The notes beneath the pieces were generated by a model. It saw only the letters and a list, made by a program, of their open reading frames with translations, was not told the origin of the DNA and made no database searches. From Flavobacterium nitrogenifigens (GTDB lineage: Bacteria; Bacteroidota; Bacteroidia; Flavobacteriales; Flavobacteriaceae), in the NCBI RefSeq assembly GCF_003254565.1, contig NZ_QJRI01000179.1:248001-312000 (forward strand): 64,000 bases of DNA. The letters are read 5' to 3'. Both the position numbers and the translations under genes were made by a program. Below, in pieces: positions 42,740 through 52,632 of the stretch; position 1 is the stretch's first letter, and each line of letters begins with the position of its first letter.

Positions 42740-45700
42740 ATGAAATTAGCCGAAATATCCATAAAACGTCCGTCGTTGGTAATTGTATTGTTTACAATTC
42801 TGACACTAGGTGGATTGTTCAGTTACAGCCAATTAGGCTACGAGCTGATCCCAAAATTCGAAACCAACGTAATTACGGTTTCAACTGTATATCCTGGAGC
42901 TTCTCCAAGTGAGGTTGAAAATACAGTGACAAAGAAAATTGAAGATGCGATTGCGTCTCTTGAAAATATCAAAAAAATCGATTCGAAATCTTATGAGAGT
43001 CTTTCGATTGTATCGATCACATTGACTTCAAACGCGAATGTTGATATTTCGATGAATGATGCTCAACGTAAAATCAACGCGATTTTGAGTGACTTACCAG
43101 ATGATGCAGATCCACCGTCATTGACTAAATTCTCTTTGAGTGATTTACCAATTATGACGCTTGGCGCGAATGGTAAAATGGACGAAGCAGCGTTTTACGA
43201 TTTGATCGATAAAAAGATTGCGCCAGTTTTATCTCGTGTACAAGGGGTTGCTCAGGTAAACATTATTGGTGGTCAAGAGCGTGAGATTCAGGTAAACCTT
43301 GATGCAGTAAAAATGCAAGGTTACGGACTTTCAGTTCCGCAAGTGCAGCAAACTATTTTAAGTTCTAACTTAGATTTCCCAACGGGTAATATTCAAACTC
43401 GTAACCAAAAAATCTTAATCCGTTTAGCGGGTAAATATAAAAATGTTGACGAATTAAGAAACTTAGTGGTTTCTTCTCAAAACGGAATTCAAATTCGTTT
43501 AGGAGAAATTGCAGATGTTCAGGATACACAAAAAATCGCAGAGAAAATTGCGCGTGTAGATCAAAAAAGTGCAATTGTACTTCAAATTGTAAAACAATCA
43601 GATGCTAATGCCGTTGCGGTAAGTGAGCAGTTGATTAAAACAATTAAAACATTAGAGAGCGATTATAAATCGGCTCAATTAAAATTAGAAGTAGCAAAAG
43701 ACAGTACTGTCTTTACTCTTGAAGCAGCAGATTCTGTTGTACACGATTTATTGATTGCGGTTATTCTGGTAGCATTCGTAATGTTGTTCTTTTTGCATAG
43801 TATTAGAAACTCATTGATCGTAATGGTATCTATTCCAGCATCTTTGATTGCGACATTTATTGGAATTTATTTGTTAGGTTACACGCTTAACTTAATGTCT
43901 TTACTTGGTTTATCTCTTGTGGTTGGTATTCTTGTGGATGACGCGATTGTGGTATTGGAAAATATTTACCGACACATGGAGATGGGTAAAAGCCGAATTC
44001 GTGCCGCTTATGACGGAACTGCCGAAATTGGTGCAACTGTAACTTCGATTACTTTAGTAATTGTGGTGGTGTTCTTACCGATTGCAATGAGTACAGGATT
44101 GGTATCGAACATTATTACACAGTTCTGTGTTACGGTAATTATTTCTACAATGTTCTCATTATTGGCTTCATTTACAATTATTCCGTGGTTATCATCACGT
44201 TTCGGAAAATTGGAGCATATTGAAGGTAAAAACCTTTTCGGAAAAATTATTCTTGGTTTCGAAAGCTACTTGACTCGTTTTACAAACTGGGTATCAAACT
44301 TACTTAACTGGTGTTTAGATCACTACATTAAAACAATGGGAGTTATCCTTGTAATGTTCTTTGGTACAATCTTCTGGTTAATGGGAGGTGGATATATTGG
44401 AGGAGAGTTCTTCGCATCATCTGATAGTGGTGAGTTCTTAGTACAAATTGAGATGCCAAAAGATGCTTCGTTAGAGCAAACTAACTTTATGACGCAAAAA
44501 GCAGAAGCTTTCTTAAAAGGAGAGAAATATGTTTTCAGCCAAATTACTACAGTTGGTCAAACCAGTGAAGGTTTAGGAGCTGCTCAGGCAACTGCGTACA
44601 AAGCGGAGATTGACGTTAAAATGATCGATCAAAAAGATCGTACAGATGATGCCAACGTATACGCTGCAAAAGTAAAACGTAAACTGGAAAAAGTTTTAGT
44701 TGGAGCAAAAGTAAAAACAGTTCCTGTAGGTATCTTAGGTACTGCTGAGGATGCAACTTTAGGTTTGATTGTAACAGGTCCAAACGTAGAAAGCGCCATG
44801 AAATTTGCTAAACTTGCCGAAGCAGAATTGCGTACTATTCCTGGAACAACTGAGATTAAATTAACAGTTGAGGACGGAAACCCTGAGATCAACGTTCAAG
44901 TTGATAGAGATAAAATGGCTGCGTTAGGATTAACACTTCAAACAGTTGGTTTAACCATGCAGACAGCTTACAGTGGTAATACAGATGGTAAATTTAGAGC
45001 TGGTGAATACGAGTATGACATCAACATTAAATACAACGAATTTGATAGAAAAAACATCACAGACGTTAGTAACTTGATTTTCATCAACAACGCTGGGCAG
45101 CAGATTAAATTAAACCAATTCGCAACAATTACAGAAGGTTCTGGGCCAAGTAAATTGGAGCGTAGAGATAAAACAGCTTCTGTAACTGTACAAGGTCAGA
45201 ACGTTGGGGTTCCAGCAGGAACAATCGTTCAGCAATGGCAAGCAAAATTAGATAAATTGCAAAAACCAACAGGAGTTAATTACATCTGGGGTGGTGACCA
45301 AGAGAACCAATCTGAAGGATTTGGTACTTTAGGAATCGCATTATTAGCCGCTATTATTTTGGTTTACCTTGTAATGGTTGGATTATATGACAGTTTCGTT
45401 CACCCGTTTGTCGTATTATTTGCTATCCCACTTTCGTTCATTGGAGTTTTATTTGCACTGGCATTAACAAACAATACCTTAAATATCTTTACCATCTTAG
45501 GGGTAATCATGTTGATTGGTCTGGTGTGTAAGAATGCGATCATGCTTGTCGATTATACCAATCAGAGAAGAGCAGCTGGAGAATCAATTAGAAATGCCTT
45601 GATTCAAGCAAACCACGCACGTTTACGTCCGATCTTGATGACAACAATTGCGATGGTATTTGGTATGTTCCCAATTGCATTAGCATCTGGAGCAGGAGCA

Positions 45701-45916
45701 GAATGGAAAAACGGATTGGCATGGGTAATTATTGGAGGTTTGATTTCTTCATTATTCCTTACGTTAATTGTGGTTCCTGTAATCTATGATATTATGGAGA
45801 AAATCATTAGAAAATTCTCTAAAGGTGAAAAAATCGACTACGAAGCAGAAATGCATGCTGATTATACACCAACAGAATTAAGTGAAGATGGTTTTAATCC
45901 TAAACATACTCATTAA
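42740..45916 (+). CDS. RND-family multidrug efflux permease
   Basis: A 1058-residue, 12-helix AcrB-type proton-driven pump. The N-terminal helix IKRPSLVIVLFTILTLGG is followed by the porter subdomains, the proton-relay helix with adjacent aspartates in LVVGILVDDAIVVLENIYRHME, a second periplasmic half, and GVIMLIGLVCKNAIMLVDYTNQRR near the C-terminus. The family is HAE1-like, exporting hydrophobic or amphiphilic compounds. It ends the tetR-led cluster. Confidence 0.96.
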   Translation: MKLAEISIKRPSLVIVLFTILTLGGLFSYSQLGYELIPKFETNVITVSTVYPGASPSEVENTVTKKIEDAIASLENIKKIDSKSYESLSIVSITLTSNANVDISMNDAQRKINAILSDLPDDADPPSLTKFSLSDLPIMTLGANGKMDEAAFYDLIDKKIAPVLSRVQGVAQVNIIGGQEREIQVNLDAVKMQGYGLSVPQVQQTILSSNLDFPTGNIQTRNQKILIRLAGKYKNVDELRNLVVSSQNGIQIRLGEIADVQDTQKIAEKIARVDQKSAIVLQIVKQSDANAVAVSEQLIKTIKTLESDYKSAQLKLEVAKDSTVFTLEAADSVVHDLLIAVILVAFVMLFFLHSIRNSLIVMVSIPASLIATFIGIYLLGYTLNLMSLLGLSLVVGILVDDAIVVLENIYRHMEMGKSRIRAAYDGTAEIGATVTSITLVIVVVFLPIAMSTGLVSNIITQFCVTVIISTMFSLLASFTIIPWLSSRFGKLEHIEGKNLFGKIILGFESYLTRFTNWVSNLLNWCLDHYIKTMGVILVMFFGTIFWLMGGGYIGGEFFASSDSGEFLVQIEMPKDASLEQTNFMTQKAEAFLKGEKYVFSQITTVGQTSEGLGAAQATAYKAEIDVKMIDQKDRTDDANVYAAKVKRKLEKVLVGAKVKTVPVGILGTAEDATLGLIVTGPNVESAMKFAKLAEAELRTIPGTTEIKLTVEDGNPEINVQVDRDKMAALGLTLQTVGLTMQTAYSGNTDGKFRAGEYEYDINIKYNEFDRKNITDVSNLIFINNAGQQIKLNQFATITEGSGPSKLERRDKTASVTVQGQNVGVPAGTIVQQWQAKLDKLQKPTGVNYIWGGDQENQSEGFGTLGIALLAAIILVYLVMVGLYDSFVHPFVVLFAIPLSFIGVLFALALTNNTLNIFTILGVIMLIGLVCKNAIMLVDYTNQRRAAGESIRNALIQANHARLRPILMTTIAMVFGMFPIALASGAGAEWKNGLAWVIIGGLISSLFLTLIVVPVIYDIMEKIIRKFSKGEKIDYEAEMHADYTPTELSEDGFNPKHTH

Positions 45917-45934
45917 TAGTTTTAATTTTTGATA

Positions 45935-46010
45935 GTGAAATTCCGAGCCCGAATTCGGAATTTCACAATGAAAAATCCCAGATTCCTCCAAATTGGAATT
46001 TGGGATTTTT
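45935..46010 (+). terminator. Double hairpin terminator after the RND gene
   Basis: First stem: 12 bp (45935-45946 with 45955-45966). Second: AAAAATCCCA..TTCC paired with GGAAT..TGGGATTTTT (45971-45985 with 45995-46010) followed by T. The second is the better terminator. Confidence 0.85.
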
Positions 46011-46085
46011 TTATTGTGAATTAAAAAGATCGTATTAAAAAATGTCAGCTTTTTCGTTTATTTGCATCACCTTACAAAAATTATT

Positions 46086-47336
46086 ATGCTACAAAAAGAT
46101 AAGTCAGCAGCAATTGGTTTTATTTTTATAACCATGTTAATAGACATTACAGGATGGGGAATTATTATTCCTGTAATACCAAAATTAATCGAAGAATTAA
46201 TTCACGGAGACATCAGCGAAGCCGCAAAGATTGGAGGCTGGTTGACTTTCGCGTATGCGATAACCCAGTTTGTATTTGCTCCCGTAATTGGAAATTTGAG
46301 TGATAAATTCGGAAGAAGACCAATTATCTTAATTTCTCTTTTCGGATTTTCGTTAGATTATCTTTTATTGGCATTTTCGCCAACCATTATCTGGCTTTTT
46401 ATTGGAAGAATTATCGCAGGTGTAACAGGTGCTAGTATTACAACCGCTTCGGCTTATATTGCCGACGTTAGCACAGCTGAAAACAGAGCAAAAAACTTCG
46501 GATTAGTAGGCGCTGCTTTTGGGTTAGGGTTTATCATCGGCCCCGTTATTGGTGGACTTTTAGGGCAATATGGATCTCGAGTTCCTTTTTATGCAGCCGC
46601 AATTTTGTGTATGGTGAATTTTCTTTACGGATTTTTCATTTTACCGGAATCACTTAAAAAAGAAAACCGCAGACCTTTTGATTGGAAACGTGCCAACCCA
46701 ATTGGAGCTATTTTAGGATTAAGAAAACATCCAACATTAATTGGTTTAATTGTCGCAATATTCCTCTTGTATGTAGGTTCTCATGCTGTGCAAAGCAACT
46801 GGAGTTTCTTTACCATTTATCAATTTAATTGGGATGAAAGAATGATCGGAATCTCGTTAGGAATAATCGGATTATTGGTTGGAGTTGTACAAGGAGGATT
46901 AGTTCGTTACATCAATCCGAAAATAGGAAATGAGAAAAGCATTTACATTGGTTTAGCATTATATACCATCGGAATGCTATTGTTTGCTTTTGCAACAGAA
47001 AGCTGGATGATGTTTGTGTTTTTAATTCCATATTGTCTTGGCGGAATCGCTGGTCCAGCTTTGCAATCTGTTGTTGCAAGCAAGGTAGCACCAAGTGAAC
47101 AAGGAGAAATTCAAGGAACTTTAACCAGTTTAATGAGTGCTTCTTCGATTATTGGCCCGCCAATGATGGCCAATACATTTTACTTTTTCACTCATGACGA
47201 TGCGCCGTTTAAATTTGCAGGAGCACCTTTTATTTTAGGAGGAGTTTTAATGTTATTGAGTACAGTTGTAGCTTATTTTTCGTTGAAAAAACATGCCGTT
47301 CCAAAAATAGAAATTAATCAGCAAGAAATAGAATAA
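46086..47336 (+). CDS. MFS transporter, TetA-like drug:proton antiporter
   Basis: A 416-residue 12-helix transporter. Helix 1 (FIFITMLIDITGWGIIIPVIPKLIEEL) and the loop 2-3 motif A, GNLSDKFGRRPIIL, match the TetA/TCR antiporter branch. Helix 5 has GFIIGPVIGGLLG (motif C). I start at ATG 46086; the frame can be extended to a TTG at 46062, but that codon overlaps a likely -7 element (TTTATTTG). It could export tetracycline-like or other compounds; resistance is not proven by sequence. Confidence 0.88.
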   Translation: MLQKDKSAAIGFIFITMLIDITGWGIIIPVIPKLIEELIHGDISEAAKIGGWLTFAYAITQFVFAPVIGNLSDKFGRRPIILISLFGFSLDYLLLAFSPTIIWLFIGRIIAGVTGASITTASAYIADVSTAENRAKNFGLVGAAFGLGFIIGPVIGGLLGQYGSRVPFYAAAILCMVNFLYGFFILPESLKKENRRPFDWKRANPIGAILGLRKHPTLIGLIVAIFLLYVGSHAVQSNWSFFTIYQFNWDERMIGISLGIIGLLVGVVQGGLVRYINPKIGNEKSIYIGLALYTIGMLLFAFATESWMMFVFLIPYCLGGIAGPALQSVVASKVAPSEQGEIQGTLTSLMSASSIIGPPMMANTFYFFTHDDAPFKFAGAPFILGGVLMLLSTVVAYFSLKKHAVPKIEINQQEIE

Positions 47337-47343
47337 AATAAAG

Positions 47344-47368
47344 AGCCTTCATTTGAAGGCTTTTTATT
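47344..47368. terminator. Terminator between convergent genes
   Basis: AGCCTTCA (47344-47351) pairs with TGAAGGCT (47354-47361), followed by TTTTATTT. It ends the MFS gene and, with its A-rich left side, possibly the convergent protease gene. Confidence 0.82.
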
Positions 47369-47397
47369 TGGAATTTGGATTTTTGTTATTGGAATTT

Positions 47398-47835
47398 CTA
47401 TTTCAAATACAAATAATGGTTAAAATAATCAATAATTGCTTTTCCTTCCAGTAAAACATCAGCGCCAATAATACCGTGAACAGCTTTTGCTTTAAAAGAT
47501 TCTAAAGCTTCATTAACATGCGAAAGATCGAAAATTACGATATTAAAATCTTTGTTTTTCCAGCTTCCTAATTGCAATTTGTTTTTAGATGAAATCTGAG
47601 TTGTCATTCCAGTACCTCCCGCGCCAGAAGCTTTTGTTTTAGAGTTTTTGGCAGAAAGTTCAAAACGTTCAATAGACTCAAAACCCACACAAGTGTTTGA
47701 TGCGCCTGTATCTAAAATGAAATTGCCAGAAATGCCATTAATCTTGGCTTTAATCTGCAGATGCTGTGTTTTGGTTATTTTGAACTTTATTTTTTTGTAT
47801 TTCTCTATTTTGAGAATTTCGTGAAGATTTTCCAT
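47398..47835 (-). CDS. Retropepsin-like aspartic protease
   Basis: About 145 residues with the active-site motif FILDTGASNTCV (Asp42) and the second retropepsin-type segment AVHGIIGADVLL. It is a single-lobe enzyme that would need to dimerise, as retroviral proteases do. It has no signal peptide, so is probably cytoplasmic. ATG at 47835 is the best start and lies inside the 3' end of the CHAT gene, giving an 86-bp overlap in a different frame. The two are probably co-translated; substrate unknown. Confidence 0.8.
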   Translation of the reverse strand: MENLHEILKIEKYKKIKFKITKTQHLQIKAKINGISGNFILDTGASNTCVGFESIERFELSAKNSKTKASGAGGTGMTTQISSKNKLQLGSWKNKDFNIVIFDLSHVNEALESFKAKAVHGIIGADVLLEGKAIIDYFNHYLYLK

Positions 47836-50416
47836 TCCTGTAATGATTGAAACCCAAAAATAAGCCAATTACCGCCAAAAAACTAATGATATACAAGATA
47901 TAATTGGTTTGCTTTTCAGGCTTTTCTAGAGTGCCGTAATATACAAAAGCACTCCAGTAATAAGGTGTTTTTTTTGCATTTGGAATATTTTCATCTTTTA
48001 AAAATTCTCTTTTTGCATTTGCGGTTGCCTTTACAAAAGAAGAATTATGTTTAAGATCTTTATAAAAATAATCCATAAAGACTGAAGTCGTATAGTCGTT
48101 GACATTCCACAAAGAAAACAAAAGATTCTGCGCTCCTGCAAACTGAAAACCTCTAGCAACACTCATAGCGCCTTCGCCTTTATATAATTTTCCAATTCCG
48201 GTTTCGCAGGCGCTTAGAACCACTAAATCAGGGTTCAATTTTAAATTGTACAATTCAGAAAATAAGATTTCCTGATCATAAAATTTAATGCTGGCTGGAA
48301 TTTCAAAATCGCCTGAAGAGGCATGTGTGCTGAGGTGAATAATTGATTTTCCAATTGAATTATTCTTAAAGTTTGAAAAACTAGCATTTTCATTTTCAAA
48401 AAACTGTCCTTTAAAATTATGTTGTATCGATTGCAATTCATTTTTTGAAAAAGGAAGTTCGTAATTGGTTTTTGCAAAAATTGGAAAGACTCCTAAAATG
48501 CTCTTTTTATTGTTTGAAAGCGTGTTAGTATTAAGATATAATTCAGCCGAGTTATTGTAAGCAACATCAAATTTATCGAGCAGATAATGCATTTTGGTAA
48601 AATTTGAAGTATTTGATGTTTCATTTATTAATGCCTCAAAAGGCAGAAAAGATAGAATGCCGTCTGGAATTATGATTAAGTTTTTATGCTTTTGTTCATT
48701 AGGAATTTGAAGTTTTTTATAAACCTTATTTCCCAACTGATTGTATTTTTTTGGATTATTTACGATAACCGAAGGATCTTTAAAAAGCCCAATAAAAGAA
48801 AGCAATTCTGGAAAAGCATTCTTTTCAGTTTCAATTTTATGTAATGCGATTTTTTTATTTTCCAGAGTAAAATTATAAATGCAGTGAGCTCCAAAAAAGT
48901 ATTCTATTACTATAGCATTGTCTTTTTCTAATTTGGCGTAAAGTCCAGAAAGATTAAAGCTCGGATTCTTTTTTGAACCCGTTTTACTTTGTTTGGTTTT
49001 CAAAAGCAGCATCAATTCATTCTGCTTTTTAACCGCCTCATTGATTTTCGAAATATCGGCCAATTCCAGTTTTTGCTGTTCTTTTAAAATTGTAGTATTC
49101 CAATTTTGCAATTGCTGTAAAATCAGTTTTTCCTCTCTTGAAACTGTTTCTAAGTTTTTTAAATGATTCTTTAAAACCACAGATTTTGTTTGTTCCGAAA
49201 GCAGAAAAGCACTTTCCAAATAGCTCATTTTTCTCTCTTTTTCAAAAAGAGAAAGATAGATTTCGATGCATTTTTCAGTACGGTTTCGGTTTCTGACCTG
49301 CGTTATAATTTTAGAATTTTCATAAACCAAAAGCGACTGAATCATTTCTTCAATTTTGAAGGAAAGTCCGAAACTTTTCAAGGCATTTTTAGGCTGATTT
49401 TCAGCTAAAAAAATCAAAGCCTGTAAATCTAAAGCATCTAATAAAACAGTTTCCGCATAAAGCGAATTCTGATTTGGCAGTCTGTTTTTGGAATTCGAAA
49501 AAGATGGAAGAAGCGTTTTGAATATTAATGCGATATTTTCTTGCGCTTCCGATAATTTTCCTTCGCTGAAAGCAATAAAAGCCGCTTCAAAGTAAAACTG
49601 TCCGATTTTTCTAGGTTCTCTGTTTGGCGTTTTATTGAATTCAGTTTTGGCTTTTTCGAAGTATTCTGATGCTTTTGCAAAATCATTTTCATTTACTTTC
49701 AGCTGTGCCAGATTTCGATATGCATTTGCTAAAGTTTCAGTTTGCGATTTGTCATTTTTTAAAAGAGAAACCGCTTTTAAAAAGGAAGTTTCTGCTTCCG
49801 ATTTTTTAGACGATAAAGTATAGTTTGTTCCTAAATTATTCAGCAAAAGCCCTTTTTCTTTATTAGAAAGCTTTTCGGTCTGAATTGTCTTTTCAATTAA
49901 ATCTATCGCTTTATAAACGTTTCCAGTATTCTGATAAACATTTGAAAGATTAAGAATTGCGGCAGTTTTTTGCGTTTTATTTTTCTGCTGACTGGCAATA
50001 AAATAATATTGTTTTATAGTGTTTTCGGCATTTTCATAATCGCCCAAAACAGTGTATAAATTGCCTAAAGGCTTGAGACAGAATTCTACAATATCATAGT
50101 TTTTTAATTTGTTTTTCTGATAAATCATCCAAGCTTTTTCATAGCTTTTTACGGCATCCAAATTTTGTCCAAACTGATTTTCATAATAGGCTTTATTGCA
50201 GTTTAAAATAACAATTGCTAATAGTTCATCTTTGGTTTTAGGCTTTGCACTTTTCCAGAAATCACTTTCTATGTTTCTTAAATTCTGTAACGCTTTCGCG
50301 GAAGGATTTGCAGTAAAACTATCAACAGCATTATATATTTTATCTTCCTGACTTTGTCCGAAAACATTCAGACTCAGGAAAAGGAAAATAAAACCATATA
50401 AGTGATGTAAGTTCAT
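47750..50416 (-). CDS. Secreted TPR-CHAT caspase-like protein with C-terminal membrane anchor
   Basis: An 888-residue protein. A signal peptide (ending LNVFGQ) is followed by about eight tetratricopeptide repeats (about 60-450, e.g. YFEKAKTEFNKTP), a coiled segment, and a CHAT protease domain (about 560-828). The catalytic His lies in HLSTHASSG (about residue 698) and the Cys in VLSACETGIG (about 737), both present. After YYG comes a membrane helix (about 839-858) and a polar tail. CHAT domains are caspase-clan peptidases, usually activated through their TPR partner region. Here the active site would face the periplasm. Confidence 0.9.
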   Translation of the reverse strand: MNLHHLYGFIFLFLSLNVFGQSQEDKIYNAVDSFTANPSAKALQNLRNIESDFWKSAKPKTKDELLAIVILNCNKAYYENQFGQNLDAVKSYEKAWMIYQKNKLKNYDIVEFCLKPLGNLYTVLGDYENAENTIKQYYFIASQQKNKTQKTAAILNLSNVYQNTGNVYKAIDLIEKTIQTEKLSNKEKGLLLNNLGTNYTLSSKKSEAETSFLKAVSLLKNDKSQTETLANAYRNLAQLKVNENDFAKASEYFEKAKTEFNKTPNREPRKIGQFYFEAAFIAFSEGKLSEAQENIALIFKTLLPSFSNSKNRLPNQNSLYAETVLLDALDLQALIFLAENQPKNALKSFGLSFKIEEMIQSLLVYENSKIITQVRNRNRTEKCIEIYLSLFEKERKMSYLESAFLLSEQTKSVVLKNHLKNLETVSREEKLILQQLQNWNTTILKEQQKLELADISKINEAVKKQNELMLLLKTKQSKTGSKKNPSFNLSGLYAKLEKDNAIVIEYFFGAHCIYNFTLENKKIALHKIETEKNAFPELLSFIGLFKDPSVIVNNPKKYNQLGNKVYKKLQIPNEQKHKNLIIIPDGILSFLPFEALINETSNTSNFTKMHYLLDKFDVAYNNSAELYLNTNTLSNNKKSILGVFPIFAKTNYELPFSKNELQSIQHNFKGQFFENENASFSNFKNNSIGKSIIHLSTHASSGDFEIPASIKFYDQEILFSELYNLKLNPDLVVLSACETGIGKLYKGEGAMSVARGFQFAGAQNLLFSLWNVNDYTTSVFMDYFYKDLKHNSSFVKATANAKREFLKDENIPNAKKTPYYWSAFVYYGTLEKPEKQTNYILYIISFLAVIGLFLGFNHYRNGKSSRNSQNREIQKNKVQNNQNTASAD

Positions 50417-50425
50417 ATTAAATTG

Positions 50426-50517
50426 TTTTTGCCACGAATTTCACGAATTTTCACAAATCGAAACTCAAAATAACATTACTTAAAATTAGTGGAAATTAGT
50501 GAAATTCGCGGCAAAAA
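50426..50517. repeat. Inverted repeat between the CHAT gene and the PKD gene
   Basis: Arms 50426-50454 and 50489-50517 match at 26 of 29 positions (left arm begins TTTTTGCCACGAATTTCACG). The following 40 bp contain further CTTTG(T/C)G words. It is an intergenic hairpin with no clear terminator tract. Confidence 0.82.
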
Positions 50518-50567
50518 ATTCTTTGTGTATTTCTGTGCAACCTTTGTACATCTTTGCGGGATAACCT

Positions 50568-52520
50568 CTAAAATTTCCAAATTCCATAAACCTGAAAATA
50601 ATTAAAATTCTGTTCAAAATTAATCACATAACGCGCGCCCAAACTTGGTCCGATTCTCGCAAAACCAGCTGTTAAATCAAATAAAAGTCCAGTTTTAAAA
50701 CCCGAGAAATTGTTTTTTATCGTATTAGAACTCGTATTCGAACTGATTAAAAAGTTTCCTTTCTCGCTTTCAAAAGTATCGACTGTGATTGTCTGATTTT
50801 GTTCTGAATAAACATTTACATTCGCCTGAATTCCCGCTCCAACTCCAATGTAGTTGTTGATGTTGTATCGAATTAAAACAGGAATTTCCCAATTGACATT
50901 TTTATTTTCGGTGGCAGTTGTGGTGCGTACCAATTGTCTGGTTCCGTTGGCATTTGTATTAAATTCTTCGAAGATATTTACTTCGCTATCGTACTTGTTT
51001 AAAGCATTTTCCCATTCTACTTGCCAATAAAAACGATATGATTTAAAGGGCGAAAGCGTGGCACCGACAAAATAGCTCGTCGATTTATCTAAATCAGAAT
51101 AAAAATTATAACCCGCTTTTGCACCAATCGAAATTCCAGGTAAGAATCGGGTAGTGGCATAATTGGTAATGATGGGTTCGTTTTTATCAAAAATAATGGC
51201 AGTTCGGCTTTTGGTTTTTACCTTATGAAAATCTTCGCCAAACTTCATCGAGTATTTTACAAAACCTTTTGTAGAATCTTTTTCATGAACATTTTTCTGT
51301 TCGCTTCCAGGAAGATAAATGTTTTTAAAAGTAAAAATAATCTGTTTCTGTTTGATGATCGTATCGAGACAGCTAACAGTTGGTTCTTCACCTTTTGGAC
51401 AAATCGGACATTCGGGATACATGCTTTCAATCTGAAAAGTCTTTTTGTCAAACATATCAGGAACATCGGTTTCTAAACGAATTTTTCTCGCTGGACCTTC
51501 GCCATTATTCTGAAAACGGGTTTTAAAATTTACTCTTTTAAAACGCACTAATCTGTAATTCATAAAACTTCCGTTAGAACCCATTTTGTTTGGATCGTGA
51601 GAAGTCACAATTTCCATTTCCAGATTTTTCACTTTATGGTTTTTATAACTTCTATTTGGGACAAAAATTCCTCTCATGGTAACCGTTGCACTCGTATCCT
51701 TAATCATTTCGGGAGTCGTTTTGAAAGTATAAAACACATTTCTCGTTTCTCCCGGATTCGCATCATCAAATTCTAAAATCGAAACATTGTGATAGATTTT
51801 ATGGGCGTCTAAAAGAGAAGCATCCAAATCTTCTTCGGTTGTGGTATTTCTGTATTTTTTGGTCTTGAAATTTCCTTCGGCGGAAGCCAAAAAAGTATTC
51901 GAATCATTTAAATCATCAACCGCAGCAACGAGATTTTCTTTCACTTCACGTTCGCCTGCATACGTTCTGAAATCGCTTAATTCGAAATTATTGTGTTTGA
52001 ATTGCTTTTCATTGTAAAACAAATAAAGCTTTCCACTAGAAACATAATTTTCAAGATTTTGATAACTTACTACAACTACCATTTCCTGCTCTGGAATTGG
52101 ATCACAGTTTTTAACAATCGCAAAACCGTTTTGATCGGCAATAGAAGCAATGTCTTTATAATTGGTATCTGTTATGTCATTTATGGCCACTTTTTTCGGG
52201 CGAGTTGCAGGAGGTTTTCCGTTATCGTAATTATTCGTTACAGCAAGTCTTGTGGTGTAAGTTCCTTTATTTTTATAAACATGTTTAGGTTCGGCTTCTT
52301 TACTGTAATGTCCATCTCCCAATTCCCATAAATAAGAATAGCTGGGTTTTGGCGCGCCCGCAATCGGAATCAAAGGTGGTGTTTCAGGTTTAAAAGAAAC
52401 CTGATTTCCGTTTTGTATAAAACCTATATTGGCTCTTCGTGTTATGGTGTCTTTCACTTTGGTTTGTCCTATTGAGAAAATAGAAAATAGAATAAAGAAA
52501 ATAGACAGTTGTGGTTTCAT
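50568..52520 (-). CDS. PKD-domain protein with C-terminal outer-membrane barrel
   Basis: A 650-residue exported protein. The signal peptide (MKPQLSIFFILFSIFSIGQ) is followed by a PKD domain (about 45-115; YSYLWELGDGHYSKEAEPKHVYKNKGTYTTRL), a long beta-rich middle domain with a Cys pair segment (CPICPKGEEPTVSCLD), and a C-terminal porin-like barrel (about 455-650; ISIGAKAGYNFYSD to FQVYGIWKF). The start at ATG 52520 restores the signal peptide. It may display the PKD and middle domains at the outer membrane. It lies between the CHAT gene and a lipoprotein gene, all on the same strand. Confidence 0.72.
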   Translation of the reverse strand: MKPQLSIFFILFSIFSIGQTKVKDTITRRANIGFIQNGNQVSFKPETPPLIPIAGAPKPSYSYLWELGDGHYSKEAEPKHVYKNKGTYTTRLAVTNNYDNGKPPATRPKKVAINDITDTNYKDIASIADQNGFAIVKNCDPIPEQEMVVVVSYQNLENYVSSGKLYLFYNEKQFKHNNFELSDFRTYAGEREVKENLVAAVDDLNDSNTFLASAEGNFKTKKYRNTTTEEDLDASLLDAHKIYHNVSILEFDDANPGETRNVFYTFKTTPEMIKDTSATVTMRGIFVPNRSYKNHKVKNLEMEIVTSHDPNKMGSNGSFMNYRLVRFKRVNFKTRFQNNGEGPARKIRLETDVPDMFDKKTFQIESMYPECPICPKGEEPTVSCLDTIIKQKQIIFTFKNIYLPGSEQKNVHEKDSTKGFVKYSMKFGEDFHKVKTKSRTAIIFDKNEPIITNYATTRFLPGISIGAKAGYNFYSDLDKSTSYFVGATLSPFKSYRFYWQVEWENALNKYDSEVNIFEEFNTNANGTRQLVRTTTATENKNVNWEIPVLIRYNINNYIGVGAGIQANVNVYSEQNQTITVDTFESEKGNFLISSNTSSNTIKNNFSGFKTGLLFDLTAGFARIGPSLGARYVINFEQNFNYFQVYGIWKF

Positions 52521-52582
52521 AACTAGATAGTTTTGAGGTTTAAAAATTTCTGAATGAAATCTCAAACAAGATTAAATGTAAA

Positions 52583-52613
52583 AAAAAGTGATGAGCAAAT
52601 CACCACTTTTTGT
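52583..52613 (-). terminator. Terminator after the lipoprotein gene
   Basis: Stem AAAAAGTGATGA (52583-52594) with TCACCACTTTTT (52600-52611), one mismatch, A and T flanked, 22 bp past the stop of the lipoprotein gene. The PKD gene downstream would then need its own promoter or read-through. Confidence 0.78.
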
Positions 52614-52632
52614 TAAAAAAAGCATTTAGAAG

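Noticed and set aside
47790..47796. A7 run (minus strand) in the CHAT/retropepsin overlap as a programmed frameshift site
   Set aside because: Fusion of the two frames would need a +1 shift; an A7 slippery run favours -1, which leads to a third frame. Separate initiation at ATG 47835 is simpler.
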